DNA of 64,000 nucleotides. Origin: Mallotus nudiflorus. Taxonomy: Eukaryota; Streptophyta; Magnoliopsida; Malpighiales; Euphorbiaceae. The stretch lies in assembly GCA_947683625.1 (NCBI GenBank), contig CANTUR010000009.1, positions 8,445,501-8,509,500 on the forward strand. The letters are read 5' to 3'. Position numbers and translations under genes: made by a program. This document shows, piece after piece, positions 35,421-47,799 of this stretch. The notes under the pieces are model-generated. The model searched no databases. It was not told the origin of the DNA and saw only the letters and a list, made by a program, of their open reading frames with translations. The stretch's first letter is position 1. Each line of letters opens with the position of its first letter.

Positions 35421-37302
35421 TAAGAAATCTTAAGAAATTAGTATTTCTTTCTAATGCAATTATTGGGATTTCAAAGGTAGTAATTAATCTTTCTCAAGTA
35501 AAAATTACTTAATTTATTCCTATCAATTGAAAAGGCTTTAACTAATTTTCATTAAATTAAAACCTAATCAAATTTATTAAATAAATCATAAAGTACAACC
35601 AATTGAAATTAAAATAATTTAAGCTATCTTTAGACTTAAATCAAATAATAAAGCATTCATATTTCTATTAAGATTAATATTTCTCAATAATTAACCTTAA
35701 TTAAAAATCAATTATGAATGGCCAAATCATAAACAATTAAGCTTAATGAATGCATAATGCAAATTAAAGGAAAAAAAAAACCAATATCTATAAATCAACT
35801 TAAATTAAAATAAGTTTAACAATCCTCAATATAAATTAACTAGACATAGTATTAGTCATCCCAAATTCAAAAATAAAACACATTAATAATTAAAATGTAA
35901 AGAAGGAAAGAATGAACTCTTTTTTAAAGAATTCTTCTCTTGCTCTCTAACTCTTACTGCATTACAAGATTTTCTTCAAGTCATCTTTCGTAATACATTC
36001 TCTACAACTTATATCAATTCCTCTTACTATTTCTTTTTCTTTTTCTTTCATAATGATGTTTTCTATATCATTGCATGTCTCCCATCATTGCATGTCTTCC
36101 TTCATGATTGTTGTCTCCCATCAATGCATATTCTTGCCATGATTACATACTCTTGCCATAATTGCATATTCCACCATGATTGCATATTCCACCACCACCA
36201 TCACTCTCTAAAAAGTTTAATTAAATAATTCATATAAAATTCATTTTAAAAGAAAGCTAAGCACATTACTAAATTCATAATAAATATAGAAATAACTAAT
36301 TTCTAATAAATTGTAATAATAAATACCATAAACATGCATAAATCAACCTAAAAAAACTGCTACACTTAACACATAATCGAATACCCCTATACTTAGCTTC
36401 TTACTTGTCCTTAAGCAAGAAAATAAGAATAATACGTATCAATAACATGAACTCAACACATTAATCAATTTAAACTTGACCGATTAATAAAATCTCTACC
36501 TTACATATGATTTAAATTATAAAAACAAAATAAACAACCTATAATCAAGAACATTTATAAAATTACTGAGTGGAAAGCAAACACTCTTGTTGAATATAAA
36601 AATGTCCAAAAATTAAGATACACAAAGAAAGAAAACAAGTTAGACAACTCTTTTATTATAATTGCCTTTAACAAGACACAAAATTTTTATTTTTATTATT
36701 ATTATTTTAATGTAATTGCTTGTAGATGTTCCAATCATTAGAATCCCCCCACCTTTCCTATACTACTTAGTGTGGAACCCTCTGAAAGGCCCTTTTAGGG
36801 TACTTGTACTTTTTAAAGAGCATTAAAGTAAAGGAGCATCTATAAATTTGAATAAAAGATTTCAACTCCATTTCAGAACAATTCTTTTTTTTTAAATGCA
36901 ATTAATTCCAATGACTTAAGCTATCCAACCTGCCATTTTTCTAATTCATCTAAAATTATTCACATTTACACATTCAAAAAAAGAGTAAGCATTAGATTCA
37001 TTAAGGTGTAAAAATATGTTCTTAACCGCAGATTGCTTATAATGATTTACAAAATTAAATCAAACATTAAATGGAGATTGAATTAATTAATCAATAAAAC
37101 TACATCAATTTGTCAAACTCACGAGATTGATAAGTTGCAAGCATCAAAGATATAGGATAGTTGATCATATTTCTACCCCTTGCATGACCACAATGAAATA
37201 AAACATAATAAAATGAATTCAAATAAAATAAGCAAAATAAAACACATAAAATGCAAAATAAAACGCAAACTTTAAATGCTATACCTATGCAAAATACACA
37301 CA
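35420..37302 (-). repeat. Athila-2 3' LTR (truncated)
   Basis: Minus strand begins TGTGTGTATTTTGC at 37302 next to the polypurine tract. It matches 47155-48714 of the 5' LTR from 35428 to about 36760. Its left ~270 bp (the LTR 3' end) is missing where the Tork fragment joins. It contains a minisatellite (36075-36195) and a short (TTA)n tract near 36690-36710. Confidence 0.85.
36075..36195. repeat. ~20-bp minisatellite in Athila-2 3' LTR
   Basis: About five to six units like CATGATTGCATATTCTTGC. The same array in the 5' LTR (47800-48075) has more than ten units. Confidence 0.75.
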
Positions 37303-37321
37303 CCCCCCCCCCCCCACTTAA
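37303..37321 (-). other. Athila-2 polypurine tract with 13-G run
   Basis: Minus strand TTTAAGT followed by 13 G (37303-37315), then the LTR start. Related Athila elements here have five or fewer G. Confidence 0.8.
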
Positions 37322-37356
37322 ATTTCACATTGCCCTTAATGTGAAACATAAATGGG

Positions 37357-38647
37357 TTATATAACAAAACACAATAAATCTAAATGAAATAAAATAAAAA
37401 TGAGATAAAGAGAAGACACTCCCCTAAGATGGTGATTTTGGAGAAGATGATGGTGAAAGTAGTTTAAAGCCGACAATTCAATGTACTTTGTGAGCTTGAA
37501 ATTATGGTAAAAAATTTCCTTCCTCAAATAGAAAAACTGATAATCTGTTTCATCATTTTGGTGGACTATTTTCTTCTCTATGTCTTCTAGCTTATCATCC
37601 ATTTTCTTTTCCATGGCCTCTAATTTTTCTAAAACTCTTTACTAACCATTAATGTCATTTGTAGCATAATTGTCTCCATTCTCAATGTTTTGAATCTCAA
37701 GGATAAGAATTGGTGCATGATCTTCTACTGGATGTTGTAAATGGTAGCACTTACGAATAGCTGGTGCCTTTAACTCATCTTGACTTGTAATAACTTTAAC
37801 ACGAATCATAATATAATAATGTAGTTTACCCGACTCCACAAGAAACATGTTAGTGGTGGATAGATTACAAAATACCAAAATGCAAAGCAAGACTAGTTAT
37901 AATGTGACCTATAAAAATGATAGCACGAGATGAATTCATAATATTCCACAAGCTATAAAATATAAAATATGTGGTAAAGACTTTGGTTTTAGTATGTATA
38001 CACTAAAGAAGAAATAATTCTTGAAGTGACACTTTATTCCCTTCAGTTTTCCTAAAAATTTTAGAACACATGAATTTGTGAATGATCAAATACCATTGAT
38101 TAGTAATTATTCCATTAGGTATAGTATGTGTTCCTTTAAAATTATCTTACACTGAATTTTGATACCAAAAAGCTTTAAGGTCATAATTTTTAGGGGGTTG
38201 ATAAATACCATTCTTAGGAAAACCAAACGCTTGATGTATAATTTCATAATTCACATGACAATCTTTACCGCATAATCTAAAACCCAAATGTTTATCACTC
38301 TCTTCAATCAAATGCGAAGTGGTAAAAAATTCAAGTGTGATTTCTCTATAGTTGTGAAATGGTGTAGTAATAAATTTAGACCATCTTAATTTGCCACACG
38401 ATCTATATATATCATCCTTAATTCCCAATTGAGATAAAATTTCATTCTTAAAATATTTACAAGTGAAAATTTTTTTAGAAGTAAGAATGATATACCATTT
38501 ACCCTCCACATAAGTTTTGATTGGAAATGGAGCACGATATTCTTGGGCAAGATCACATACCTCATTATCTTCAATCACATTCTTTCCTTTGCTCTAGCTT
38601 TCTATGGTACTTTTTTCTCTCTTAACTGGATTCTTAGTTCTTAGCAT
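37357..38647 (-). pseudogene. Athila-2 third ORF (ATHILA ORF-1 family, env position)
   Basis: Lies between integrase and 3' LTR on the coding strand, where Athila elements carry an extra gene of unknown function sometimes called env-like. Likely ATG at 38647 (MLRTKNPVKREKS, one TAG, then SKGKNVIEDNEVCDLAQEYR). A 143-codon stretch (38147-38578) is open with ILSQLGIKDDIYRSCGKLRW, SKFITTPFHNYREITLEFF, LGFRLCGKDCHVNYEIIHQA and FGFPKNGIY, matching the ATHILA ORF-1 family pattern. After a stop, the C-terminal part (37890-37357) includes a helical MEKKMDDKLEDIEKKI segment. I see no clear signal peptide; a hydrophobic stretch near the end (SSLYLIFILFHLDLLCFVI) may reflect reading past the true end. 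Confidence 0.7.
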
Positions 38648-38710
38648 TGTGAAATCACGAAAATGACAATAGGAAAAACAAATTGAGAGGATTTAAAAAT
38701 ACAAGAAGCA

Positions 38711-38755
<45 letters not shown>

Positions 38756-39085
38756 TAATAATAATAACAATAATAACAATAATAATGATGGATGAATATG
38801 AGATTTGAAAAGAGGGAAATGAAGTAATTAGGGATTTGGAATGAAGAAGAAAGGAAAATGGGAGAAAGAAAACATGGAAGTGGAAAGGAGAAAGAAGGAG
38901 GGTAGGTTGTTGAATAAACACTTCATTCAAGTATGACAAAGTTGATCTTACCAAATTTTCACTTCACTTCACTATTGCACCTACAAAATTCCAAAGCACC
39001 AAAATTTTTAAGTGTGCTTAACAACTTTAATTCACACAAATTAAGTAATATATAAAATGAAATGAAATAAAAAAATATAAAGCAA

Positions 39086-39132
<47 letters not shown>

Positions 39133-39239
39133 AAGAAAACTACAATTCATAAGACAAAGATTAACAAAAAGACTAATGCTGAACAAAATAAAATGATGAA
39201 AGAAAATATAAGCATAATAATAAAATGCTAATATTTAGG
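38648..39239. other. Spacer with microsatellites (Athila-2)
   Basis: Holds an (AAT/AAC)n tract at 38706-38786 and a compound (GT)n(AT)n tract at 39085-39127. No gene. Confidence 0.7.
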
Positions 39240-40620
39240 TCTTTAGCATGACCCAAACTAGAATATTTCATTGAGGTTGATGAAGAAAAGAATTTCCTTC
39301 TCATTAGGCATAAATCCTCCTCAATATACTTTGTGTCTCTACCCATTTACTCGAAAGCACTCTTCTTTAGAATTTATGAGTTCAAGTGCACTATAAGAAA
39401 AGACTTGTTGCACCTTGAATGGACCACTCCACCTGGATATCAATTTACCCGTAAATAATTTCAGTTTAGAATTGAATAAAAGAATAAGATTACTAGTTTT
39501 GAATTCTTTCTTAAGAATATCAACATCGTGCCATCATTTTGTTTTCTCCTTAAAAAGCTTGGTGTTCTCATATGCTTGAAATCAAAACTCATCCAATTCA
39601 TTGAGCTGTAACAAACATTTTTCAACTGTTACCTTCATGTCAAAGTTCTATGCCTTAATGGCCTAATAAGCTTAATGTCCAAGCTCCACGGGTAAATGAC
39701 AAGCTTTCCCAAAAACTAATTGGTAAGGAGACATACTAATTGGAGTTTTGAATGTTGTACAATATGCCCATAAAGCATCATCCAACTTAGACGCCCAATC
39801 TTTCCTTGAAGAGCCCATTGTTTTCTTTAAAATTTTCTTTATTTCCCTATTAGTGACCTCCACTTGTCCACTAGTTTGAGGATGATAGAGGGTAGCAACT
39901 CTATGGTGAACTCCATACTTTTAAATAGTAACTCAAACTACTTGCTGCAAAAGTGTGAGCCTCCATCACTAATTACAGCTCGAGGTACTCCTAATCTACT
40001 GAACAATTTCTTGAAAAATCTTATCACTACTTTGGCATCATTTGTAGGTAAAGGAATGGCTTTCACCCACTTAGACACATAGTCTACCCTAACTAAGATA
40101 TATTGGTTCCCAAAAGATGATGGAAAGGGACCCATAAAATCCAATCCCCAGACGTTAGAAATCTTTACTTCTTGAATTGGTGTGAGTGGCATTTCATTCC
40201 TCTTGAAGATATTCCCATGTCTCAAATATCTATCATAGTGTTCCACATAATCCTTGGCATATTTGAATAAAGTAGGCCAAAAAAATCCACTCTATAACAC
40301 CTTTTTAGTAGTTTTTTATTGCTCTAAAATGCCCACCATATGCAGAATCATGACAATGAAATAAAATTTCAAACATTTTAACTTTAGGAACACACCTCCT
40401 AATCAACCTATCTCCATAAATCTTGTATAGAAATGGATCCTCCCATAAATAATGCATTACCTCATAGAGGAAATGCTTTCTTTTTTTGATAGAAAAAATC
40501 TAGAGGCAGCACTCTATATGCTAAATAATTGGTAATGTCTGCAAACCATGGAGCACTAAAATGTTGGACTGCTAGTAATAAATCATCATGAAATTCATCA
40601 TTGATATCCTCTTCTTGCCT
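39240..40620 (-). pseudogene. pol: Athila-2 integrase
   Basis: Minus strand. The zinc domain ends in YDRYLRHGNIFKRNEMPL (Cys replaced by Tyr). The core has VWGLDFMGPFPSSFGNQYIL, VDYVSKWVKAIPLPTNDAKV, FKKLFSRLGVPRAVISDGGS and HFCSK (39938-40246, 102 codons open). A second open piece (39672-39863) has NREIKKILKKTMGSSRKDWA, KLDDALWAYCTTFKTPI and PYQLVFGKACHLPVELGH. The C-terminal tail (39660-39240) is recognisable with stops. This is the best preserved Athila integrase in the window. Confidence 0.88.
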
Positions 40621-41143
40621 CACTTGTTCATAACCCTCTAACCTAGACAAATGCTAATATATAACATTCTCAAAACCTTTATTGTCTTTTATCTCTAAGT
40701 CAAACTCTTGTAAAAGTAACACCCATCAAATAAGACGTAGTTTTGCATCCTTCTTGGCCATGAGATATTTTATTGCTGCATGATTAATGAAAATAATAAC
40801 CTTTTAAACCAAGTAAATAAGATATAAATATATCAACAATAAAAACCACAACCGTCATCTCTTTCTCAATTGTGGTGTAGTCCAATTGAGCTTCTATAAG
40901 AGTTATACTACATAGTATATGACATAAAGCTTGTTTTCTTTCTTTTGACTAAGCACTACCCCCTTTGTATGGTCATTTGATCTCAAAAGGAAGTGCCCAA
41001 TCTATAGGTGAAATAATTAGGGCTAACACCAAAGCCTCCTTTAACTTGTTAAAAGCATTTAAAAAATTATTATTGAAATCAAAAAGAGCATCTCTAACTA
41101 ACAATTAGGTTAAAGGCTTAGCAATTAAATAAAAATTTGTAAT
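40462..41143 (-). pseudogene. pol: Athila-2 RT 3' part and RNase H (left of the solo LTR)
   Basis: Minus strand directly after the solo LTR. RT resumes with ITNFYLIAKPLT, a TAG for Gln, then LLVRDALFDFN. RNase H follows with MAKKDAKL, LLLQEFDLEIK and HLSRLEGYEQVRQEEDIND. The last 62-codon piece (40462-40650) reads DELL-type FHDDLLLAVQHFSAPWFADI and NYLAYRVLPLDF, the RNase H to integrase linker of Athila. Confidence 0.82.
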
Positions 41144-41148
41144 GAAAT
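41144..41148. repeat. Target-site duplication GAAAT (left copy)
   Basis: Identical to 43292-43296; 5-bp duplications are typical of Ty3/gypsy integration. Confidence 0.9.
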
Positions 41149-43291
41149 TATAGATAGCAAGGTTTAGCATGCGTCCAAGATTTTAGCAACTATGAAATTG
41201 TTGAGCTCAAGGCTCTAGAGAAGACACTAACCATAGTCACAAAGACATGGCATGGAGATGAGGAGTCACCACCCATGGTAATAACTGGGACAAATAAAAA
41301 ATGGTGGTACTCGAATTCCTTAAAGAAAGCTAACACCATAACTAGGAGATTTTAGGTTTGGAATGCCAACTTCTTTCAATCTTATGTTCATTTAGATTTA
41401 CTTTATGAATTACGATCTTATCCTCTATTTACATGCAATTTCATATAAACCATTATTTTAGCAATCAACTCCAATGCAAACTAGTTATGAAATATACAAA
41501 TAAACAATGCATTTATCACAATCCCTAGGTTAGTCTAATATACTTTGATTTTAATTAAATGAGCTAAGTCTACATATTTTAATTTATAAGTGAGCCTAAA
41601 GACTAATGGGTCTAATTCTTATTCAATTTTAGTTAAGTGAACCTAAGTCTATTTATTTTAATTCTAAAAATCGGCCTAAATTTATAAATTATGGAGTATT
41701 TGAATTAGTGGGCCTAATTTTACATATTTTAATTAAAAGGTGATTTTAAATAAACAAATTATGAAAAAGGGCTTAAATAAAATGGGCAAAGTCTAAATTA
41801 ATTAAATTAAAGTAGGTGGGTCTATGTCTAAATTAGCTAAAAAGGCCTAAGTTATCTCTAACCTAAAATCTAATTAATCATGGGCCTAAAAATACATTTT
41901 ATTAGTTAAACCTAAAGTTAAATGGGTTAAAGCCTAATGTGGGTCTAGAGCCCAAAAAATATAAAAATAAATAAAAAAGGCCAAAAACAAATAAAATATA
42001 TCAAAACAATTAAATAAAAGATCAAACAACTAATTAATTATTCTTTCTAACATGCAACCTAAATTAATCTATGTCCTCTATTGATTTTAATTAATTACCC
42101 AATTGAAATTCTAATTTTACTAACCAATTAATCAAAATAAACAAACAACCACACACACAATTTCACTATTCCCACTATTATGGCTATTACAATAATCTAT
42201 TGAGAATGATAAGAAAAATAATTAATACACCCCACAAAAACATAAATAAAATATAGCAATAAATAAAAATTAAAAATCCTATAAACTATGTCTCTACAAG
42301 GTCTTATCAATGGCATTCCATGGACTTCTCCTGGATTTTAGTCCTTCAAACATGATCATCATGTATTTTCCTCTACAATCACCATAAAAAAAAACAAAAA
42401 TATGATTAATGAATAAATTATAATAATATTTTAAATAAAATTAAAATTCAATGAAATCAAAAAAAGAAATAAAGCAATCAAATAAGATAGAATAAGGAGA
42501 AGATGATGCTTATGGATGATTTTAATGGAATGCTCCTCAGATTTTGTAAAATCACCATTCTTAATAGGTCTTCAAACCTTGTTCTTTAAAAAATCCTCCA
42601 AATATCTTCAATTGATTAATTAAGCAAAAGAGAATTTTTTTAAAGAATGATTTTTCTTTAAAAAAACAATTAACAAAAGAATGGAGTTAAGAATGCTTTT
42701 TCCAAAAAATCAACCAACCAAAAGACAATTTGGTGTAGAGAATGCTCTTAAAAATATTAATCAACAAAAGAAAGGCTGTGAATAAAAATACTGCTCCCAA
42801 AATATATTTTCTTCATTTTTTTTCCAAAGGAGCCAAAATACCTCTTTTTATAGCAAAACAGCATGATAAAACCCTATTGCACATTGTAGAGTTTTATTTC
42901 TAAAAGAACTCTATTTTCTTGAAAATACCAAATAAATATCAAAAATAATTTTTAAGAGGCATTTTTTAGTTTCTAAAAAAAACAGACAGATAGGTCTAAT
43001 TCTAACTAGAATTGTGTAATTCCGATCAAAATTATCTAATTATGATAGGAATTTAGAATTTTGATGTATTTTTAATTATAAAAGGACCCTTAAAAGAATT
43101 TAAATTTTATAATTAGGTCCTTAAAAACTATTGCAAGTTAGTCTTTAAAAATATTAAATCCTTTCTTTGAAAAATGCAATAAAACCTTTAAAGTTTCAAA
43201 GTTCAAGTATTGAAGACCTATTCATGACATTTTCATCATTGAAATCCTTTGTTGCATCGATAACTCATCATCCCGAGATTGGGTGCTTACA
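41149..43291 (-). mobile_element. Solo Tat/Ogre-type LTR inserted in Athila-2 RT
   Basis: 2143 bp matching the complete Tat LTR at 31247-33483. Minus strand starts TGTAAGCACCC at 43291 and ends TTGCTATCTATA at 41149. No primer site, internal sequence or polypurine tract adjoins it. A perfect 5-bp direct repeat GAAAT flanks it (41144-41148 and 43292-43296). The Athila-2 RT frame is interrupted exactly at this point and resumes on the other side. A TATA box (minus CTATAAAAAGAGG) lies at 42841-42853. Confidence 0.93.
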
Positions 43292-43296
43292 GAAAT
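43292..43296. repeat. Target-site duplication GAAAT (right copy)
   Basis: Pairs with 41144-41148 around the solo LTR. Confidence 0.9.
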
Positions 43297-44400
43297 GCCT
43301 ATAAAAACTAGTATGTCCTAGAAATCGTCGAACTCCCTTAACTTTTATTGGAGGTGATAGCTTCTCTATAATTTTTATTTTAGCTCTACCTACCTCAATC
43401 CCTAAACTCAAAATCTTGTGACCAAGGACTATCCTTTCCTTTACCATAAAATGGCACTTTTCCCAATTAAGAACAAGGTTAGCCTTTTTACATCTTTTTA
43501 AAATCTTGTCAAGGTTACATAAAAATAATTCAAAAGAATCACAAAAAATAGAAAAATCATCCATAAATACCTCCATGATGTTCTTGATGAGATTAGAAAA
43601 AATAGTTTTCATGCATCTCTAAAAAGTAGCTGGTGCATTACACAGTCCGAAAGGCATGCATCGGTAAGCAAAAGTTCCATAGGGCATGTAAATGTTGTTT
43701 TTTCCTGGTCCTCTAGAAAAATCAAAATCTAATTGTAACCTAAATAACCATCCATAAAATAATAGTATGCATGGCTTGCTATCCTTTCCAACATTTGGTC
43801 AATGAAGGGCAGAGAAAAATGGTCCTTCCTTTAGGCTGAGTTCAATTTTTGATAATCGATACATACTCTCCACCCATCAGCCATCCTCTTCAAAATTAAC
43901 TCACCTATGTCATTATCCACAATAGTCATTCCACTCTTCTTTAGTACACACTGCACAGGGCTTACCCACTCACTATCAGTTTAGGTTTATAATGCTTGCA
44001 TCTAACAACTTGACAATCTCCTTATTGACCACCTCTTTTATGTTTGGATTCAAGTGCCTTTATTTCTCTATGACAGCTCTACCCCCTTCTTCCATATGGA
44101 TTATGTGCATGACAATTGAAGGGCTAATCCCTTTAATGTCTGAAATTTGCCACCAAATGGACTTAACCTTATTTTTCACTATCTCACTTACCCTTTTCTC
44201 TTATTCAACATATAGTTTATTAGAAATGATAATGGGTAAAATGTTTCCCTCCCCAAAATATGTGTATTTCAAATGGATAGGTAATGGTTTGAACTCTATT
44301 TTGGGTGGTTTAAGAACAGATGAGGGAGTAGGGTTGTCACTACGCACTAAAATTTTAGGCTTAACAAAAGTAGCTTTTTGTAAGGGTTCACTATCTACTT
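43292..44400 (-). pseudogene. pol: Athila-2 reverse transcriptase, 5' part (right of the solo LTR)
   Basis: Minus strand. Starts near 44160 with DIKGISPSIVMHIIHMEEGG, HLNPNIKEVVNKEIVKLLDA; then the active block (43268-43612, 114 codons) with KNIMEVFMDDFSIFCDSFE, NLVLNWEKCHFMVKE, IVLGHKILSLGIEVGRAK and VKGVRRFLGHTSFYRHF, ending at the solo LTR edge. The catalytic FMDD is kept. Stops between 43620 and 44000 break the palm domain. Confidence 0.87.
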
Positions 44401-44900
44401 AACACTCCATAATTTTGTCAAGAATTTCTTTCTTCAAATTCACCTCCCTTACACACTTATCTACAACTTCCACTTTCATGCAAAACTCTTCTTTAATTGG
44501 GTATTTCATCATTGTAGGCATCACAAATTATACACTTTGATTACCAACCTTAAGAGTGATTTTCCCTTCATGGACATCTATGATGGCTGTTCCAGTATTT
44601 AAAAATTGTCTCCTAAGAATTAGAGGACAATTACTATCCTCTTTAAAATCCAAAACTACAAAATCCATAAGAAAGATAAATTTTTCTACCTTCACCAAAA
44701 CATCCTTAATGATCCCATGTGGTTTCTTTGTAGAATGATCTATTAGTTACAAAGTCATGTTCGTAAGGGTCAACTCGCCAAACTGTAATTTCCTAAAAAG
44801 AGAAAATGGCATAAGGTCAATACTTACACCCAAATCACATAAACATCTAGGAAATTCTTGAGCACCAACTACATAAGGAAGAGTAAAAATCCTTGGGTCT
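44401..44900 (-). pseudogene. pol: Athila-2 protease
   Basis: Minus strand. CLCDLGVSIDLMPFSLFRKL (about 44790-44855) carries the DLG form of the protease active site, followed by GELTLTNMTL, PHGIIKDVLVKVEKFIFLMD, FVVLDFKEDSNCPLILRRQF and TAIIDVHEGKITLKVGN. The G-R-P-F of the family reads RRQF, a likely damaging change. Confidence 0.8.
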
Positions 44901-46659
44901 TTTAATTTTGGTTAGTATTTTGCAAGTGATGATGGAACTACAGGTCTTTGTTAATTCCACAGTCTAGTTGTCATCCCATCTCCTTTTATTGGTGATAATA
45001 TCCTTAATATATTTGGCATATGTTGTCATCTCTACAAGAGCATCAACAAAAGGAATATTAAGTTTAATCTTTTTAAAAGTATTTAAAAACATCGCAAACC
45101 TCTTTTCATCATTGGACTTCTTTAATCTTTATGGAAAAGGCATCCTTGTCTTATATTTCTATGAATTTGGCATAAAAAGTTGCTCTTTCCCATCACTGTC
45201 CTTTGCTTATTTAGGGTCATCATCATCATTCTAAATTTTATTTTCTTGAGCTTTGACCTATTCTTTTTTGAGTCCATCTCCTAATCTTATCTCCTTGCCA
45301 CTTCTTGGTGTAATTACTTCCAACTACTCCCTTTGATTTAGTTCAATATTACTTAGTAAATTCCCTTGCTTCCTTTGTGCTATTGAATTAGCAAGCTATC
45401 CTAACTATACCTCAATATTGTGAATTGAAGATGAATGATTTTTAGCTATCTGATCAAATTTGGCCTCCATCCATTTTTTATTTTTATCTTGATGTCTCAT
45501 TTTGTTGGACATAGCTTCTAATAATTTATCTAATTTATTTTCCATTGAGTCCATATGATCTTGATGAGGTTGTTGAAAACCTGAAGGTGCTTGCCTTATT
45601 ATGTTGTTTTGAAAACCTTGGGGAACCAAATTATTATTGTTGTTCTAAGAAACATTTAGGTGATTCCTCCATCCTAGATTGTAAGTTTTCGAGAATGGAT
45701 TGTTACACTATTTTCCTTGAAATTTATTCCCAATAAAGTTGACTTGCTCTTGGTATCTATCTCCCATTATAACTGTATCAAAAACACCAAATTCGTTGTT
45801 AGAGTAACCCAATAAATTACAACTTTCACCTAAATTGGCTGGATTATTTTTACTAGTGATGTTGTCAAGCTATTTTGTCAATGCAGCAATCTGAGCTTGA
45901 AGAGCTGTCACTGTGTCTACTCCGAGTCTACCTCCTTATCTTGGTGGATTTTAATGCTTTGATCCCTAAAGAAAATTATTATTTACCATCTCTTATAGAA
46001 GTGAAAATGTAGCCTCAACTATTTTTTTGCATTAAGGAACCTCCAACTGCAGTATTAATGGTGTCTCTAGTGGATCGGGTAACACCATTATAAAAAGTTC
46101 TAATGAGCACATCCCTTTGCAAACCATGATGAGGATAACTCCTTAGTAACTCTTTAAATCTTTCTCATGCATCACTCAAGGATTCCATGTCAAATTGTTG
46201 AAATGTGGTGATATCCTTAATAATCTTTATTATTTTTTACGGTAGGAAATATTTTGGCAGAAAAGTTTTTACCAATATATCCCATATAGTTATTGAAGCT
46301 GGTGGCTATGAGTTTAATTATGCTTTAGCTTTGTCCTTCAATGTGAATGGAAAAAGCCTCAAATGTATGGCATTATCTGACACCCTATTGTACTTGAATG
46401 TGTCGCATATCTCTAGAAAATTATCAATATGAGCAATAGGATCTTCATTTGGCAAGGCAATCAATTGAACACTTGATTGGATCATTTGTAGTAAGGTCGG
46501 TTTAATCTTGAAATTGTTAGCATTGATTGATGGCCTTGCAATACTTTGTTGTGTACCATCTACACCTAGCATGGCAAAATCTAGAAGTGTTATTTCTTCT
46601 TCTCATTATTCTACCATGATACTTGATTCCTCTTGAGAATTTTTTATTTTATATTTCAT
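44901..46659 (-). pseudogene. gag: Athila-2 gag
   Basis: Likely ATG at 46659 (MKYKIKNSQEESSIMVE then stops), about 200 bp from the primer site. The 84-codon open stretch 46318-46572 has MLGVDGTQQSIARPSINANN, QLIALPNEDPIAHIDNFLEI and CDTFKYNRVSDNAIHLRLFP, the conserved Athila gag block. The C-terminal region (45405-45629) has PQGFQNNIIRQAPSGFQQPH and a helical MENKLDKLLEAMSNKM segment. No intact CCHC knuckle was found. Stops occur throughout 45640-46310. Confidence 0.83.
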
Positions 46660-46857
46660 ACTGTGTAAGTTCTTGAATGAAAAATGAGAGGATATGTCCC
46701 TGTTATTCGAGTATTATGCATACACCAAAACAATTTAATTAAAATAAAAATAATAATAATAGAAAATAAATAAATAAATAAATAAACATCCAAATTTAAA
46801 ATAGAAAGAATTCAAATCAAGTAAAACAAAACCAATTATGTTGTTAAAATTATTCAA

Positions 46858-46875
46858 TCCCCAACAATAACACCA
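46858..46875 (-). other. Athila-2 primer-binding site (tRNA-Asp type)
   Basis: Minus strand TGGTGTTATTGTTGGGGA, 6 bp from the LTR end, a C-to-T decayed form of TGGCGCCGTTGCCGGGGA. Confidence 0.85.
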
Positions 46876-47799
46876 AAAACTTGATTGGTTCTTACAACCA
46901 TATAATTTTGTCAAGTAATGTAGAGTAAATATAAGTCGATCCCATGAGGATTAAATGTTTATCCAACTATTAATTTTGTTTTTAAATTTTATAAGAAACA
47001 ACAATTAAGTGAACTAAAATTGCTAAATTTTAATAACCAAAATGAAATTAAATAATAAAATCAGTTAATTTAAAATATAACAACAAAATAAATTATAACA
47101 AGTAAATGATAGAATAATGTTAGGGATTGTATCACAATATTTTAATTAAGCCATTCTTAAGAAATTAGTCTTTCTTTCTATTGCAATTTATGGGATTTCA
47201 ATGGTAGTAATTAATCTTTCTCAAGTAAAAATTACTCAATTTATTCCTATTAATTGAAAAGGCTTTAACTAATTCTCATTAAATTAAAACCTAATCAAAT
47301 TTAGTAAATAAATCATGAAGTACAACCAATTAAAATTAAAATAATTTAAGTTATATCTAAACTTAAATCAATTAATCAAGCATTCATATTTCTATTAAGA
47401 TTAATATTTCTCAATAATTAACCTTAATTAAAAATCAATTATGAATGGCCAAATCATAAACAATTAAACTTAATGAATACTCCATGCAAATTAAAGGAAA
47501 GAAAGCCAATATCTATAAATAAACTTAAATTAAAAGAAGTTCAACAATCCCCAACATAAATAAAATTAACTAGACATAATATTAGCCATCCCAAATTCAA
47601 AAATAAAATACATTAAGAACTAAGATGTAAAGAAGGAAAGAATGAACTCTTTTTTGAAGGAATTCTTCTCTTGCTCTCAAACTCTTACTGCACTATAAGA
47701 TTTTCTTCAAGTCATCTTCTGTAATGCATTCTCTACAACTTATATCAATTCCTCTTGTTATTTCTTTTTCTTTTTCTTTCATAATGATGTTTTCTACAT

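Noticed and set aside
38655..39186. Isoleucine-rich and hydrophobic minus-strand frames that look like membrane proteins
   Set aside because: Produced by (AAT)n and (GT)n(AT)n microsatellites.
43992..44402. 136-codon plus-strand frame
   Set aside because: Shadow of Athila-2 RT on the opposite strand, which carries the family motifs.
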